DNA of 64,000 nt from Levilactobacillus senmaizukei DSM 21775 = NBRC 103853. GTDB lineage: Bacteria; Bacillota; Bacilli; Lactobacillales; Lactobacillaceae. Shown piece by piece: positions 17,626 to 25,292 of the stretch; position 1 is the stretch's first letter, and each line of letters starts with the position of its first letter. The DNA lies in assembly GCF_001592085.1 (NCBI RefSeq), contig NZ_BCWD01000009.1, positions 23,620 to 87,619 on the forward strand, in the 5' to 3' direction. Below the pieces are notes generated by a model. It made no database searches. It was not told where the DNA came from and saw nothing but the letters and a program-made list of their open reading frames with translations. The translations under genes were made by a program, and so were the position numbers.

Positions 17626-18255
17626 ATGAAAAAATGGTTTGCAATTGGACTCACAATCTTAGCCGGTTTTACCTTAACCGGTTGCACTGCCTCACAATCA
17701 TCTAGCAGTGCTAGCTCCGTCTTTGCTAGTGGCATTAAGACGATCGCGGTCAACAAGGTCACCACACCTGACAAAGCTAACAAGTACTACAAAGACCGTT
17801 TAGACAGCACCAAGCGTTTCAAGAATGTCACGGTGACCAAGGGTATCATGACCATCGAACTGAAGAATTATGGCTTCGATGGTAACTTCATGAATGGCGG
17901 CACGGCTTACAACATTGCCGAATACATCGGGGCCGCTTCCAAGATGCCCCTGGCTAAGAACGGGGTCGCGGTCATTCAAAACGATACCTACATGACTAAG
18001 AAAGGTAAGCAGTCCAAATTGTTAAGCTACGCGGCGTACTACTCCCGGGCCAACCTGGATAAGCGGACTTTCAAGACCTACTTCAAGACGGTCACGAAGG
18101 AACCGAAGAAGCTGTTTACCAACGCGGACGGCTACTACCTGAACACCGCCCTTGCCAAAGCCGATGGGAGTAAAATTGCTGCCCTCGCCGGTAAGCAGGC
18201 TGGGGCCAACCAGGAACCCCTGAAGACGTTCTTCACGGAATTCAATATCCACTAG
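17626..18255 (+). CDS. Predicted lipoprotein of unknown function
   Basis: 209 aa. Signal peptide MKKWFAIGLTILAGFTLTGC has a lipobox LTGC with lipidated Cys20, then a Ser-rich linker (QSSSSASS). The mature part is hydrophilic, Lys-rich and without a recognised domain. The start is set by CAGGAGG eight bases upstream. It should be anchored to the outer face of the membrane. It has its own promoter and a terminator, so it is monocistronic. Confidence 0.82.
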   Translation: MKKWFAIGLTILAGFTLTGCTASQSSSSASSVFASGIKTIAVNKVTTPDKANKYYKDRLDSTKRFKNVTVTKGIMTIELKNYGFDGNFMNGGTAYNIAEYIGAASKMPLAKNGVAVIQNDTYMTKKGKQSKLLSYAAYYSRANLDKRTFKTYFKTVTKEPKKLFTNADGYYLNTALAKADGSKIAALAGKQAGANQEPLKTFFTEFNIH

Positions 18256-18278
18256 AGATTGATTATGGGTTAGACAAT

Positions 18279-18323
18279 AAGGCATCACAGCAGCCGCGAT
18301 GGTTGCTGTGATGCCTTATTTAT
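18279..18323 (+). terminator. Terminator after the lipoprotein gene
   Basis: AAGGCATCACAGCA and its exact complement form a 14-bp stem followed by ATTTAT; the T-run is modest. Confidence 0.75.
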
Positions 18324-18475
18324 CTGGGCCAGTTCATCCCTTGTCCGTAAAATCAGAGATTTATTTTTTTATATTCACAAATATAACAATTTAAATGATC
18401 TAAATACTTGTGCCCCTTAACTACTCCGGATTATTATCGGTCTGTACCAAAAAACTATCTCGGGGAGAGAGTATC

Positions 18476-18712
18476 ATGAAAATGAAGTAAATCTTCGCCA
18501 CACTTGGCATCATCGTTACCCTATCCGGGGCCGGCGCCACCGCCATCACCGCTCAGGCCAAGAGCTATGTTGTCATTGCACCACGTTATGGCCGCAAATC
18601 ACATCATTCACGACATTGTCGGGGACTGAATGCCGCTAAGTCTACCAAACGGGTCACCTGGAAATGGTCTAAGCATCATCACCGGCCACTCTGCCATTGG
18701 TGTTACCGCTAA
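18476..18712 (+). pseudogene. Small secreted Cys/His-rich peptide gene broken at codon 5
   Basis: After a strong ribosome site (CGGGGAGAG) the frame reads MKMK then TAA (18488-18490), and then stays open for 73 codons to a second TAA at 18710. The downstream translation continues a signal-peptide-like segment (IFATLGIIVTLSGAGATAI, ending TAQA) and a basic domain with HSRHCRGLNAAK and PLCHWC. This H-x3-C ... C-x2-C arrangement resembles small metal-binding domains at the ends of secreted nucleases and hypothetical proteins. No ATG, GTG or TTG follows the stop early enough to restart. A single substitution of a sense codon to TAA explains it; a sequencing error is the alternative. Confidence 0.72.
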
Positions 18713-18957
18713 GATTTAACACGATAACCTTTGGCCATTGAATACCCGGCTTCAAAAATTCATTAGTACTTAACGGGTATTCTGATACGAACCAGGCGGC
18801 ACCCGCTAAATCCCCCATACCGCTGTTAATAAAGCCGCTTATGGTCAGACATCGGACCAGCCAGTCTCGGTATACTGTTCGTAAATAACCCGACTCACTT
18901 TTCAAATCATCACCATGCTGGTAAATCCATCATCCCAGCTATGGCCTTTCTCACAAA
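18713..18957. other. Intergenic region without recognised gene
   Basis: About 245 bp between the broken peptide gene and the terminator of tRNA-Leu. No protein-like frame or clear structure was seen. Confidence 0.4.
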
Positions 18958-18996
18958 AAAGAGCCACGCTAGACAATAAGTCTAACGTGGCTCTTT
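18958..18996 (-). terminator. Terminator after tRNA-Leu
   Basis: AAAGAGCCACG...CGTGGCTCTTT stem (with AGAC/GTCT inner pairs), followed on the minus strand by TTTTTTG. Confidence 0.85.
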
Positions 18997-19015
18997 AATC
19001 TGGGTTGTTTCAAAA

Positions 19016-19099
19016 TGCCCCGAGCAGGATTCGAACCTGTACTTGGTCTCCCAAACAGCGACCTGAACGCTGCGCGTCTGCCAGTTCCGCCATCGGGGC
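19016..19099 (-). tRNA. tRNA-Leu (anticodon CAG)
   Basis: 84-nt class II tRNA with a long variable arm. Acceptor GCCCCGA/TCGGGGC, discriminator A, anticodon stem CAGCG/CGCTG with loop TTCAGGT (anticodon CAG), T arm ACAGG TTCGAAT CCTGC. No encoded CCA. Confidence 0.95.
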
Positions 19100-19151
19100 A
19101 ACTCAACAACATATAATATATTACACTATCTCTGTATAAATGTGAACCCTT

Positions 19152-19445
19152 TTAGTCAGATTTTTTTGTTTGTGGAAATTTAACCGCGGTACCATAGCCA
19201 TGAACAACTAAAAACTTAGGTGCTACGTTCATTTGCACCACTTCGGTATTGAATCGAACCTCAATCAGCCCGTCGGCACCGGCATCCTTGGCCTGCTGCA
19301 ATAAAGCTTGCTTAACCTCATCAAATAAGCCATCAAAAAGTGCAAACTGATCCGGCTTCTCCGATCGCAACATCGTATGCGCCGTAGCCGTTAAAATTCC
19401 TTGAATTGCATGGGTCCGATTGAGACCCCCGGTAGTCATGAACAT
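19152..19445 (-). CDS. UPF0145 (YbjQ-like) family protein
   Basis: 97 aa. The C-terminal half AGADGLIEVRFNTEV and HGYGTAVKF match the YbjQ/UPF0145 pattern, a small pentamer-forming family of unknown function; the N-terminal half is more diverged. The start at MFMTTGGL follows GGAGGGGAG by nine bases; the longer ORF would begin inside that ribosome site. It overlaps the VanZ gene by 10 bp, so the two are translationally coupled. A clearer paralogue lies at 38621-38947. Confidence 0.72.
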   Translation of the reverse strand: MFMTTGGLNRTHAIQGILTATAHTMLRSEKPDQFALFDGLFDEVKQALLQQAKDAGADGLIEVRFNTEVVQMNVAPKFLVVHGYGTAVKFPQTKKSD

Positions 19446-19939
19446 GACGAATCTCCCCTCCACTTATCTTGCCAAATCTTTGCTAGACCGTAACCAAGCA
19501 CAACGCCTAAGGCATTGGTAATTATATCATTAATATCGACCCATAGCCCTAGGCCGACTAGCCAGTTTCCCAGTGTTTGACCCGTTTCTAAGGCCCCACC
19601 GGTCACAACGCCCAGCAATGGCCATATTAGCCTGTTTAAGCGTGGCCAACGCCGATACCACAACCATCCCTGTGGGAGCGTCATCACAATGTTAAACCAG
19701 AAGGACGCATCAATACTGGCCTTTTGAAGTGGTCGAACGACCCAGACCCCATTGGCCCACCAATGCGTGGTGATCCCGGCAACCGATCCGGTCGTTACCG
19801 TTATCGGCGTCCAGGTTAAGGTGGCCAGTAACCACCAGCCGAGCCACCACGACATACTGGCATACTGCTGCCTCCGCCAAGTATGACCAACTAGCCCGAC
19901 CAAAATGGCCGTCACACCTACGTACGGTATCCACCGCAT
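19436..19939 (-). CDS. VanZ-like family membrane protein
   Basis: 167 aa with four to five hydrophobic segments. The VanZ core is visible as ALETGQTLG (conserved Glu and Gln) and LWVDINDIITNALGVVLGY near the C-terminus. VanZ proteins are implicated in teicoplanin resistance and envelope stress, but most homologues, probably including this one, are of unknown function. Overlaps the downstream UPF0145 gene. Confidence 0.8.
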   Translation of the reverse strand: MRWIPYVGVTAILVGLVGHTWRRQQYASMSWWLGWWLLATLTWTPITVTTGSVAGITTHWWANGVWVVRPLQKASIDASFWFNIVMTLPQGWLWYRRWPRLNRLIWPLLGVVTGGALETGQTLGNWLVGLGLWVDINDIITNALGVVLGYGLAKIWQDKWRGDSSCS

Positions 19940-20041
19940 GCCGTCACTCCCCTCGTCAGCCGAACTGATTTTAGTATACCGACAATTGTCAGTCGTGACA
20001 ATCGTCTAGACCTATTTCCCAGCCTAAGTCACTTGGAGAAC

Positions 20042-20072
20042 AAAAAAAGGTTGGAAGATCATCCCAACCTTT
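20042..20072 (-). terminator. Terminator after the surface protein gene
   Basis: On the minus strand AAAGGTTGG, 9-nt loop, CCAACCTTTTTTT. Directly after the stop codon of the LPQTN protein. Confidence 0.88.
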
Positions 20073-20091
20073 CGTCTTGCCTCAAACTTGA

Positions 20092-22263
20092 TTAATTGTG
20101 ACGCTTGGAGGTCCCCCCTGCCAAGCCGAGAGTAGCGAATAACAGACTCAATCCTAAGGCAATTAGACCCATGGATTGCTTACCGTTTGTTTGTGGCAAG
20201 GTTGCCTTGTTAGCGGCTGCGCTCTTCAAATCAACCGTTGTGTTCTTCTTAGCATCGCTCTTGACCGATACCTTAGCGGCTGCGGCACCAGTACTCAAGT
20301 TAACCGCCTTGCCGCCATTGTTACCAGCTTTAGTTGCGACAACCTTATCGGCAGCGCCACCATGGTCAGCCCCCGTGTCAATCGTGGCACCGTCCCCAGC
20401 ATTTTCTAACTTACTGTAGGTAAAAGTAATCGTTTGACCATCATTGCTGTAAGTGCCTGTTACGGAACCATTGCCATCGACCTTGTAGCCGTCGATTGGA
20501 TCAGCGTTGGCGGTGAAACTATCACCAAGCGCACCAGTCATAACCTTCTTGCCAATGACGTTGCCATCATGGTCAACACTGACAACCGTGACCGTACCAG
20601 TCGTGGTACCTGGTGTTGGATCAACTGGGTTAACTGGATTGACCGGGTTGGTCGTCATCTTGTTGTCGACTTGGAAGGTTACCCAAGCGGAGTAGCCGGA
20701 ATCTGGTGAAACCAGCTTAATTAAGTAATAACCGTTTGGCGTATCCTTGCTAGCGGTGAGCTTGAAGCCCAACACCCCATCAGCGTCCTTGGAAACCGTG
20801 AACAAGTTAGAAGCGTCGGTTTGTCCAGCGGCCCAAGTTGCGTGGGCTTTGATATTATCGGCTGGCTTGTCTGCGGAGTATGCCACCTTCATATTTCCGG
20901 TTAAATTCCCCAAAGTGTAGGACACATTCGTCACTGGAGCATTCGTAGCGGCATCCTTAACCCCGTTGATGACTCCACTAACTGGGTTAAAGCTATTGTG
21001 GTTATTCGTGAGAACGATGTCGTCCCCGGTCAAGCCTTGACCTGTACCATCGAAGGCAATGCCATTACCCATTGGTGCGAGACCAGTCGTAATGTGGTTG
21101 TTATTGTATTGTAGGCTATCCAGGTTGGTAACATCTGGTAAGTCTCCAGTAAAGTTGTTGCCACCAACCCGTAAGGTCGTAAATTCTTTCCAAGAATGGG
21201 TATCTGGAATGCTACCACTCAATTGGTTAGTCCAAGCACTCAAGTTCCACAGTACTGGTAAGTAACTGTAATCTGGAATGCTACCAGTTAAGTCATTTTC
21301 TGCAAAGTTGGCGTAAAGTAATTTGTCGAAGCCTTGCAGATTAGGCAGGGTCCCTGTCAAGTGAATATCGCTAACTTGCAGCGTTTGCAAGGCTTTGTTA
21401 CCACTTAAGTAATTTTGCACAAACTCGTCAGCCGTCATGCCCCAATCGGACAGCAGCCCAGCATCGTTAATGTCATCGAGGAAAAAGGATCCCATTTGTG
21501 GAGAGTTGGCGAAGCTAATCATTCCAGCTGGAGTGATACTCGAGTTTTGTAAACTGACACCCGTAATATTAGTGAAGTATTGTAGACCTTCCAGACTCTT
21601 AATTGGGGTCGTAGTCATATCATCGTATAAGTTTAGCGGAACATTCGTCCAGTTCCAAATCGTCGTATCATCAATTTGGTATTTACTTGAATATGCCTGT
21701 AAGAAGCTTGCTTCGACCGCTTGCCGTAAGGAAGCATCTGGCATCCATTCTTCAGCATTCTTCCATACAATTTCATCGGCAGTATACTTCTTAACTGGTG
21801 CAGCTTCACGAGTGGTACGCAACATTTTATCATTATTATCAGTCGTCGTTGTCCCAGCACCAGTTCCCTTATTACCAGCGTCTTTATCAGTATTGATGTG
21901 ATTATCAATCTTCGTACCAGTGTCAGTATTAGTGTCAGTCTTGGTGTTAGTGTCAGTCTTGGTGCCAGTATCAGTGTTAGTCTTAGTGTCAGTATCAGTG
22001 TCAGTCTTGGTGTTAGTGTCACCCTTGACACCACCATTCACAACGTCACCATTCTCAGCAGGCTTCTGACCACTAGCATCCTTGTTAATGACGTCGCTAC
22101 TAGTAACAGTGTTGCCATCAACCGTCGCGGCATTTGCCGTAACATCGACTCCCGCTAAGCCTAAACTAACAGCCAAAACTGTGATGCCAGCGAAAACCCA
22201 GCGTTTGCCTGCCTTGTAACTCTTGAAATGCGTTTTAGTTTCTCCGATGTAATTGTTAGTCAT
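20092..22263 (-). CDS. LPQTN-anchored surface protein with LRR-like and MucBP-like regions
   Basis: 723 aa. N-terminal KxYKxGKxW-type signal peptide (FKSYKAGKRW at about residues 13-22, cleaved near VTANA). Next is a Thr/Asp/Lys repeat linker (about 80-120), then leucine-rich-repeat-like units of LTGSIPDYSYLPVL/LSGSIPDTHSWKEF/FTGDLPDVTNLDSL type (about 285-395). A MucBP-like module follows (VTVVSVDHDGNVIGKK to TITFTYSK, about 565-630). The sortase signal LPQTNG starts at residue 689, then a hydrophobic stretch and basic tail KRHN. Covalently wall-bound adhesin is the likely role; the ligand is unknown. AGAGGAGG precedes the ATG. Confidence 0.9.
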   Translation of the reverse strand: MTNNYIGETKTHFKSYKAGKRWVFAGITVLAVSLGLAGVDVTANAATVDGNTVTSSDVINKDASGQKPAENGDVVNGGVKGDTNTKTDTDTDTKTNTDTGTKTDTNTKTDTNTDTGTKIDNHINTDKDAGNKGTGAGTTTTDNNDKMLRTTREAAPVKKYTADEIVWKNAEEWMPDASLRQAVEASFLQAYSSKYQIDDTTIWNWTNVPLNLYDDMTTTPIKSLEGLQYFTNITGVSLQNSSITPAGMISFANSPQMGSFFLDDINDAGLLSDWGMTADEFVQNYLSGNKALQTLQVSDIHLTGTLPNLQGFDKLLYANFAENDLTGSIPDYSYLPVLWNLSAWTNQLSGSIPDTHSWKEFTTLRVGGNNFTGDLPDVTNLDSLQYNNNHITTGLAPMGNGIAFDGTGQGLTGDDIVLTNNHNSFNPVSGVINGVKDAATNAPVTNVSYTLGNLTGNMKVAYSADKPADNIKAHATWAAGQTDASNLFTVSKDADGVLGFKLTASKDTPNGYYLIKLVSPDSGYSAWVTFQVDNKMTTNPVNPVNPVDPTPGTTTGTVTVVSVDHDGNVIGKKVMTGALGDSFTANADPIDGYKVDGNGSVTGTYSNDGQTITFTYSKLENAGDGATIDTGADHGGAADKVVATKAGNNGGKAVNLSTGAAAAKVSVKSDAKKNTTVDLKSAAANKATLPQTNGKQSMGLIALGLSLLFATLGLAGGTSKRHN
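21898..22020 (-). repeat. Short-period repeat encoding Thr/Asp/Lys linker
   Basis: Tandem 6- and 12-bp units (variants of GACACTAACACT/GACACCAAG) code for (TDTxTNTDTGTKTD)n in the surface protein. Such tracts readily change length by slippage. Confidence 0.75.
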
Positions 22264-22984
22264 GATAGCTTCCTCCTCTTGAATAATGAAGCTTCCCTAG
22301 TAAGTGTATAGCCCGAACGATTTGCTAATAGTTTTGTCTATCGGTTTATGTTTGTGACGCTAGTCATCCATATTTTCTAGTTGAATTGTTTCCTCACACA
22401 TTCGTAAATGTGGATAACTTCTTTACAAGTTCATTGTACTACCTTTAATTTAAATATCAAGATAAAATGTACATGGGAGCAACCATTTTTGCTGGATTCG
22501 TTTTTTGGTATTAACCACAGATTATAATTGTTCCCATTATAAGGTAATCGATAGAGATAATTACTCACAATGTTCTACCTAATCCTTTGTCCTAATACGT
22601 TTTCACAATATCATTTCACATGAAAATCCCGCTCGACGATTTTCTAAAAGACTAACGACCCAATCAAAAAAACTTTTAAAATTTTAAATCATTTTATCCA
22701 TTTATGTCAAACTGTCACTCACATAATTTATGTATAAATCACAAAATCAGGTAATTCCGATCACCGACAGATCGCGGCTGCGTTTCAAGGCCATAATTGA
22801 TCATAGGGGCGACAAGTGCCTAATCCCAACAATCGTTACTAGCAATGAAAACTCATTTTATCAATAATTATTGAACTTACAGATGTAGTTGCTATATAAT
22901 TAGCCTATGGTTACGATTCGTCATAATTGTCACACAACCAAATTTTGTTGTCTTTTTATTCGACAGGGTTATGGAAGCTTTGGC
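22264..22984. other. AT-rich divergent intergenic region
   Basis: About 720 bp between the surface protein gene and ohrR, clearly more AT-rich than its surroundings. It holds a good promoter, TTGAAC (22871-22876), 18 bp, TATAAT (22895-22900), reading rightward about 145 bp upstream of ohrR. No protein-like frame was seen. The promoter of the surface protein gene could not be fixed. Confidence 0.5.
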
Positions 22985-23013
22985 TTGCAAGTGGCAATTT
23001 AATTGTATACAAT
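22985..23013 (+). promoter_or_regulatory. ohrR promoter with palindromic operator
   Basis: TTGCAA (22985-22990), exactly 17 bp, TACAAT (23008-23013). The perfect palindrome ATTGTATACAAT (23002-23013) overlaps the -10 box; it resembles the TACAATT/AATTGTA-type sites of OhrR/MarR repressors, so autorepression is likely. Confidence 0.7.
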
Positions 23014-23046
23014 ACTCTCGAAAGTAATTGAAAGGAGGCCTGTGCC

Positions 23047-23526
23047 ATGTCAAAAGTTTCACCAGTACTGTTGGACGAACAACTCTGTTTCTCCATTTAT
23101 TCTGCTAGTAAGAAGTTTAATCACTTTTATCAGAGTGCCCTGGCACCCTTTGGGTTAACTTACCCTCAATATATTGCCCTCTTAGTCTTGTGGGAAGATG
23201 CCCCACTCACCGTTCATCAATTGGGCGATCGGCTTGAACTCGACAGCGGAACGTTGACCCCTCTGTTAAAACGTTTGGAAAAACAAGGTTGGGTTGAACG
23301 GGTCCGGAGTCGGACAGACGAACGTCAAGTACTCATTCATCTTACTGATATGGCAGCGGCTAAGCGTGACGAAGTCTACACGCGAATTGGTCAGTGCCAG
23401 TCACTGTTAGGCATGTCCGATGATGAAATCAACATTATGATGACCGAATTGGTGACGGTCAAACAACAACTGGATGACGTCAGCAACCAACGTAAGATTG
23501 CTAAGGAAGTCGATAAGCGTATTTAG
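23047..23526 (+). CDS. ohrR: OhrR-type MarR family regulator
   Basis: 159 aa. The redox-sensing cysteine is C14 in LLDEQLCFSIYSASKKF, the position of the peroxide-sensing Cys of one-Cys OhrR. The winged helix includes LTVHQLGDRLELDSGTLTPL and the wing VRSRTDERQV. OhrR represses the organic-hydroperoxide reductase gene ohr until its Cys is oxidised. No ohr gene is next to it; an IS element lies immediately downstream. AAAGGAGG precedes the ATG. Other MarR functions cannot be excluded. Confidence 0.82.
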   Translation: MSKVSPVLLDEQLCFSIYSASKKFNHFYQSALAPFGLTYPQYIALLVLWEDAPLTVHQLGDRLELDSGTLTPLLKRLEKQGWVERVRSRTDERQVLIHLTDMAAAKRDEVYTRIGQCQSLLGMSDDEINIMMTELVTVKQQLDDVSNQRKIAKEVDKRI

Positions 23527-23568
23527 GGCTTCTTTATAAAAGGCTCGCAATTCTTCTTGTGCAATAGT

Positions 23569-23621
23569 CCCCTTAAGGTTGATAGATGAAATACTATAAT
23601 TCATCTGTTAACTTTAAGGGG
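23569..23621 (+). promoter_or_regulatory. 22-bp hairpin masking the IS orfA ribosome site
   Basis: 23569-23590 pairs along its whole length with 23600-23621 (three G-U pairs, 9-nt loop). The right arm ends in AAGGGG, the orfA ribosome site, eight bases before the ATG. Transcripts entering from outside would fold this hairpin and block translation. Confidence 0.65.
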
Positions 23622-23629
23622 ATTTTTCT

Positions 23630-24313
23630 ATGCCTAGAACTAGATTTACAGCTATGGAGAAGCTTGATATTTTAACTGGTCTATCACAGACCAACCTAAC
23701 CAGAGCCAAATACCTTGAGCGACACGGTATTCATCGCTCTACTATTCGGACCTGGAAGGAACACTACAAACGTGAAGGCCTCGACGGCCTAGAAGAACGT
23801 CACAGCTGGACACGTTACAGTGAAGAGGCCAAACGACAAGCCGTAGAAACGTATCTAAATGGCAAGGATAGTTTAGCTGAAATTCGTAATCGTTTTGGAT
23901 TGAGGAGCACTAAGCAACTTCGCGACTGGATCAATAAATTCCAGTATAATGGGACCAATAAATCATTGACGGCTACGCCGTCAAGAAGGCAGGTCCGCAT
24001 TATGAGTCGTAAAACGACATTCGAAGAACGAATTAAGATTGTGGAGTACGTCACGGCTGGAAAGCATTCGTACTCTCAAGCAGCTGAACACTTCAACGTT
24101 TCTTACCAACAGGTAAGATCCTGGGTTCTCAAATCTAAAGATGGTGGCTATAAGACATTAAAGGATAGGCGTGGACGCACTAAACCAATTGAAGAGATGA
24201 CTGAGGTTGAACGTCTAAAGTTAGAGAATCGTCAACTAAAGTCCCAGCTCAAGGAACAGGAGGTAATGGAGTTCTTCGCAAAAAAATTCCGAGAACTACA
24301 GAACAAGGAGTGA
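23630..24313 (+). CDS. IS3-family transposase OrfA
   Basis: 227 aa, longer than the 100-170 aa usual for IS3 OrfA because it contains several helix-turn-helix units (YLERHGIHRSTIRTWKEHY, IRNRFGLRSTKQLRDW, AAEHFNVSYQQVRSWV), as in IS150-like elements. A coiled coil (VERLKLENRQLKSQLKEQE) ends it. Near the 3' end the codons GCA AAA AAA (seven A residues at 24280-24286) give a possible in-phase -1 slippage site into the orfB frame. Confidence 0.88.
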   Translation: MPRTRFTAMEKLDILTGLSQTNLTRAKYLERHGIHRSTIRTWKEHYKREGLDGLEERHSWTRYSEEAKRQAVETYLNGKDSLAEIRNRFGLRSTKQLRDWINKFQYNGTNKSLTATPSRRQVRIMSRKTTFEERIKIVEYVTAGKHSYSQAAEHFNVSYQQVRSWVLKSKDGGYKTLKDRRGRTKPIEEMTEVERLKLENRQLKSQLKEQEVMEFFAKKFRELQNKE

Positions 24314-25207
24314 ACGCCCAACATAAATTAGTATTCCAGACGATCCAGGAACTCGGTCCACTGATTCATGGAGCCCAAGCCATTATCCTTCGAAAAGTGG
24401 GTCTATCTCGCCAAGCATTTAATCAATGGCTTCATCGTGAAGAAACCCCTTGGGAGCAACAAGAAACGTTACTCAAACAAAAGGTACTTCTGCATTTCAA
24501 CAAGCATCGGCAAAGAATTGCTGCAGGAAAACTGAAAATTTACCTCGACCATGATACGGAACTCAACTTTTATGTCTCCCCTAAGCGTGTTAAGCGGCTT
24601 ATGACCCTCCTCCATCTCAAGTGTCAAAGTAGAGTGAAGAAACATCATCATGTGAAGCAAGCTGAACAAGAATTGCGAGATAACGTATTAAACCAGCGGT
24701 TTAATATGACAACTAAACCAAATGAAGTGTGGCTATCGGACGCCACTGAGGTTCATTATGGTATCAATGGCGAGTACAAGGCCCGTTTATGTGGGGTACT
24801 TGATCTACATGGCAGGTACCTTTTATCTTACAATCTGAGCGTCACTGAAACTAGTGACGCAATGATTGAGACCTTCAAACGAGCTTTCAACAAAGCTGGA
24901 GAAGCTCATCCAATTTGTCCATACGGACCGTGGCTCGGCATACACTTCCAAGGACTTTAATAGCCTGATGACCGAACACAAAGTTATTCGGAGTATGTCA
25001 CGACCAGGAACACCGTACGATAACGCTCCAATGGAGCGTTGGTGGAACGAATTCAAGTCAAACTGGTTGGACAGCCATCCATTGCCTAAGACTAGGGAAG
25101 AGCTAATTAGGCTCATCGAGGAAGGCATTTACTACTTCAACTACATCGATCGCACAGCACAAAGAAACGGCTCCACCGCGGTTGAATACCGTGGTGAGGC
25201 CGCTTGA
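24310..25207 (+). pseudogene. IS3-family transposase OrfB, frameshifted
   Basis: rve-type DDE integrase. The first Asp is in WLSDATEVHYG, the second in HTDRGSAYTS and the Glu in PYDNAPMERWWNEFK, but the last two lie in a different frame from the first. The frames meet at CATCCAATTTGTCCAT (24907-24922). Deleting one T of the TTT at 24914-24916 restores an uninterrupted family-like AHPIVHTDRGSAY. The copy is therefore inactivated by a 1-bp insertion. The frame opens with GTG overlapping the orfA stop. Confidence 0.85.
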
Positions 25208-25292
25208 GTAAAGACGCTAAAATTATAGTATTTCATCTGTCAACTTGACAGGGACTAGTACATTGAATTGCGAGCCTTTTTTCGATTACTTC

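Larger units (their letters stand above)
23558..25262 (+). mobile_element. IS3-family insertion sequence, inactive copy
   Basis: About 1705 bp. The ends are imperfect inverted repeats of about 42-44 bp starting with TG (left TGTGCAATAGTCCC, right TGTACTAGTCCC) and sharing AGATGAAATACTATAATT. It carries orfA (HTH protein) and orfB (DDE integrase) in the IS3/IS150 arrangement. No clear target-site duplication could be read next to the ends (at most TT). It sits in the loop of the ohrR terminator. orfB has a frameshift, so the copy should not move on its own. Confidence 0.88.
23538..25282. terminator. ohrR terminator split by an IS element
   Basis: Left arm AAAAGGCTCGCAATTC (23538-23553) and right arm GAATTGCGAGCCTTTT (25265-25280, then TT) are perfect 16-bp complements separated by the 1.7-kb IS. 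Without the IS they form a hairpin with a 5- to 6-nt loop and T-runs on both strands, as expected of a bidirectional terminator between convergent ohrR and the CPBP gene. Confidence 0.75.

Noticed and set aside
21437..21901. Long opposite-strand frame inside the surface protein gene
   Set aside because: Shadow of repetitive, codon-biased sequence; no ribosome site or domain.
21898..22020. CRISPR-like repeat array
   Set aside because: The repeats are contiguous 6/12-mers coding for a Thr/Asp linker, without spacers. No CRISPR array or cas gene was seen anywhere in the window.
23538..25280. The 16-bp outer repeats as the true IS ends
   Set aside because: They do not begin with TG, they have terminator-like T-runs outside, and the inner TG-starting repeats fit the IS3 family.
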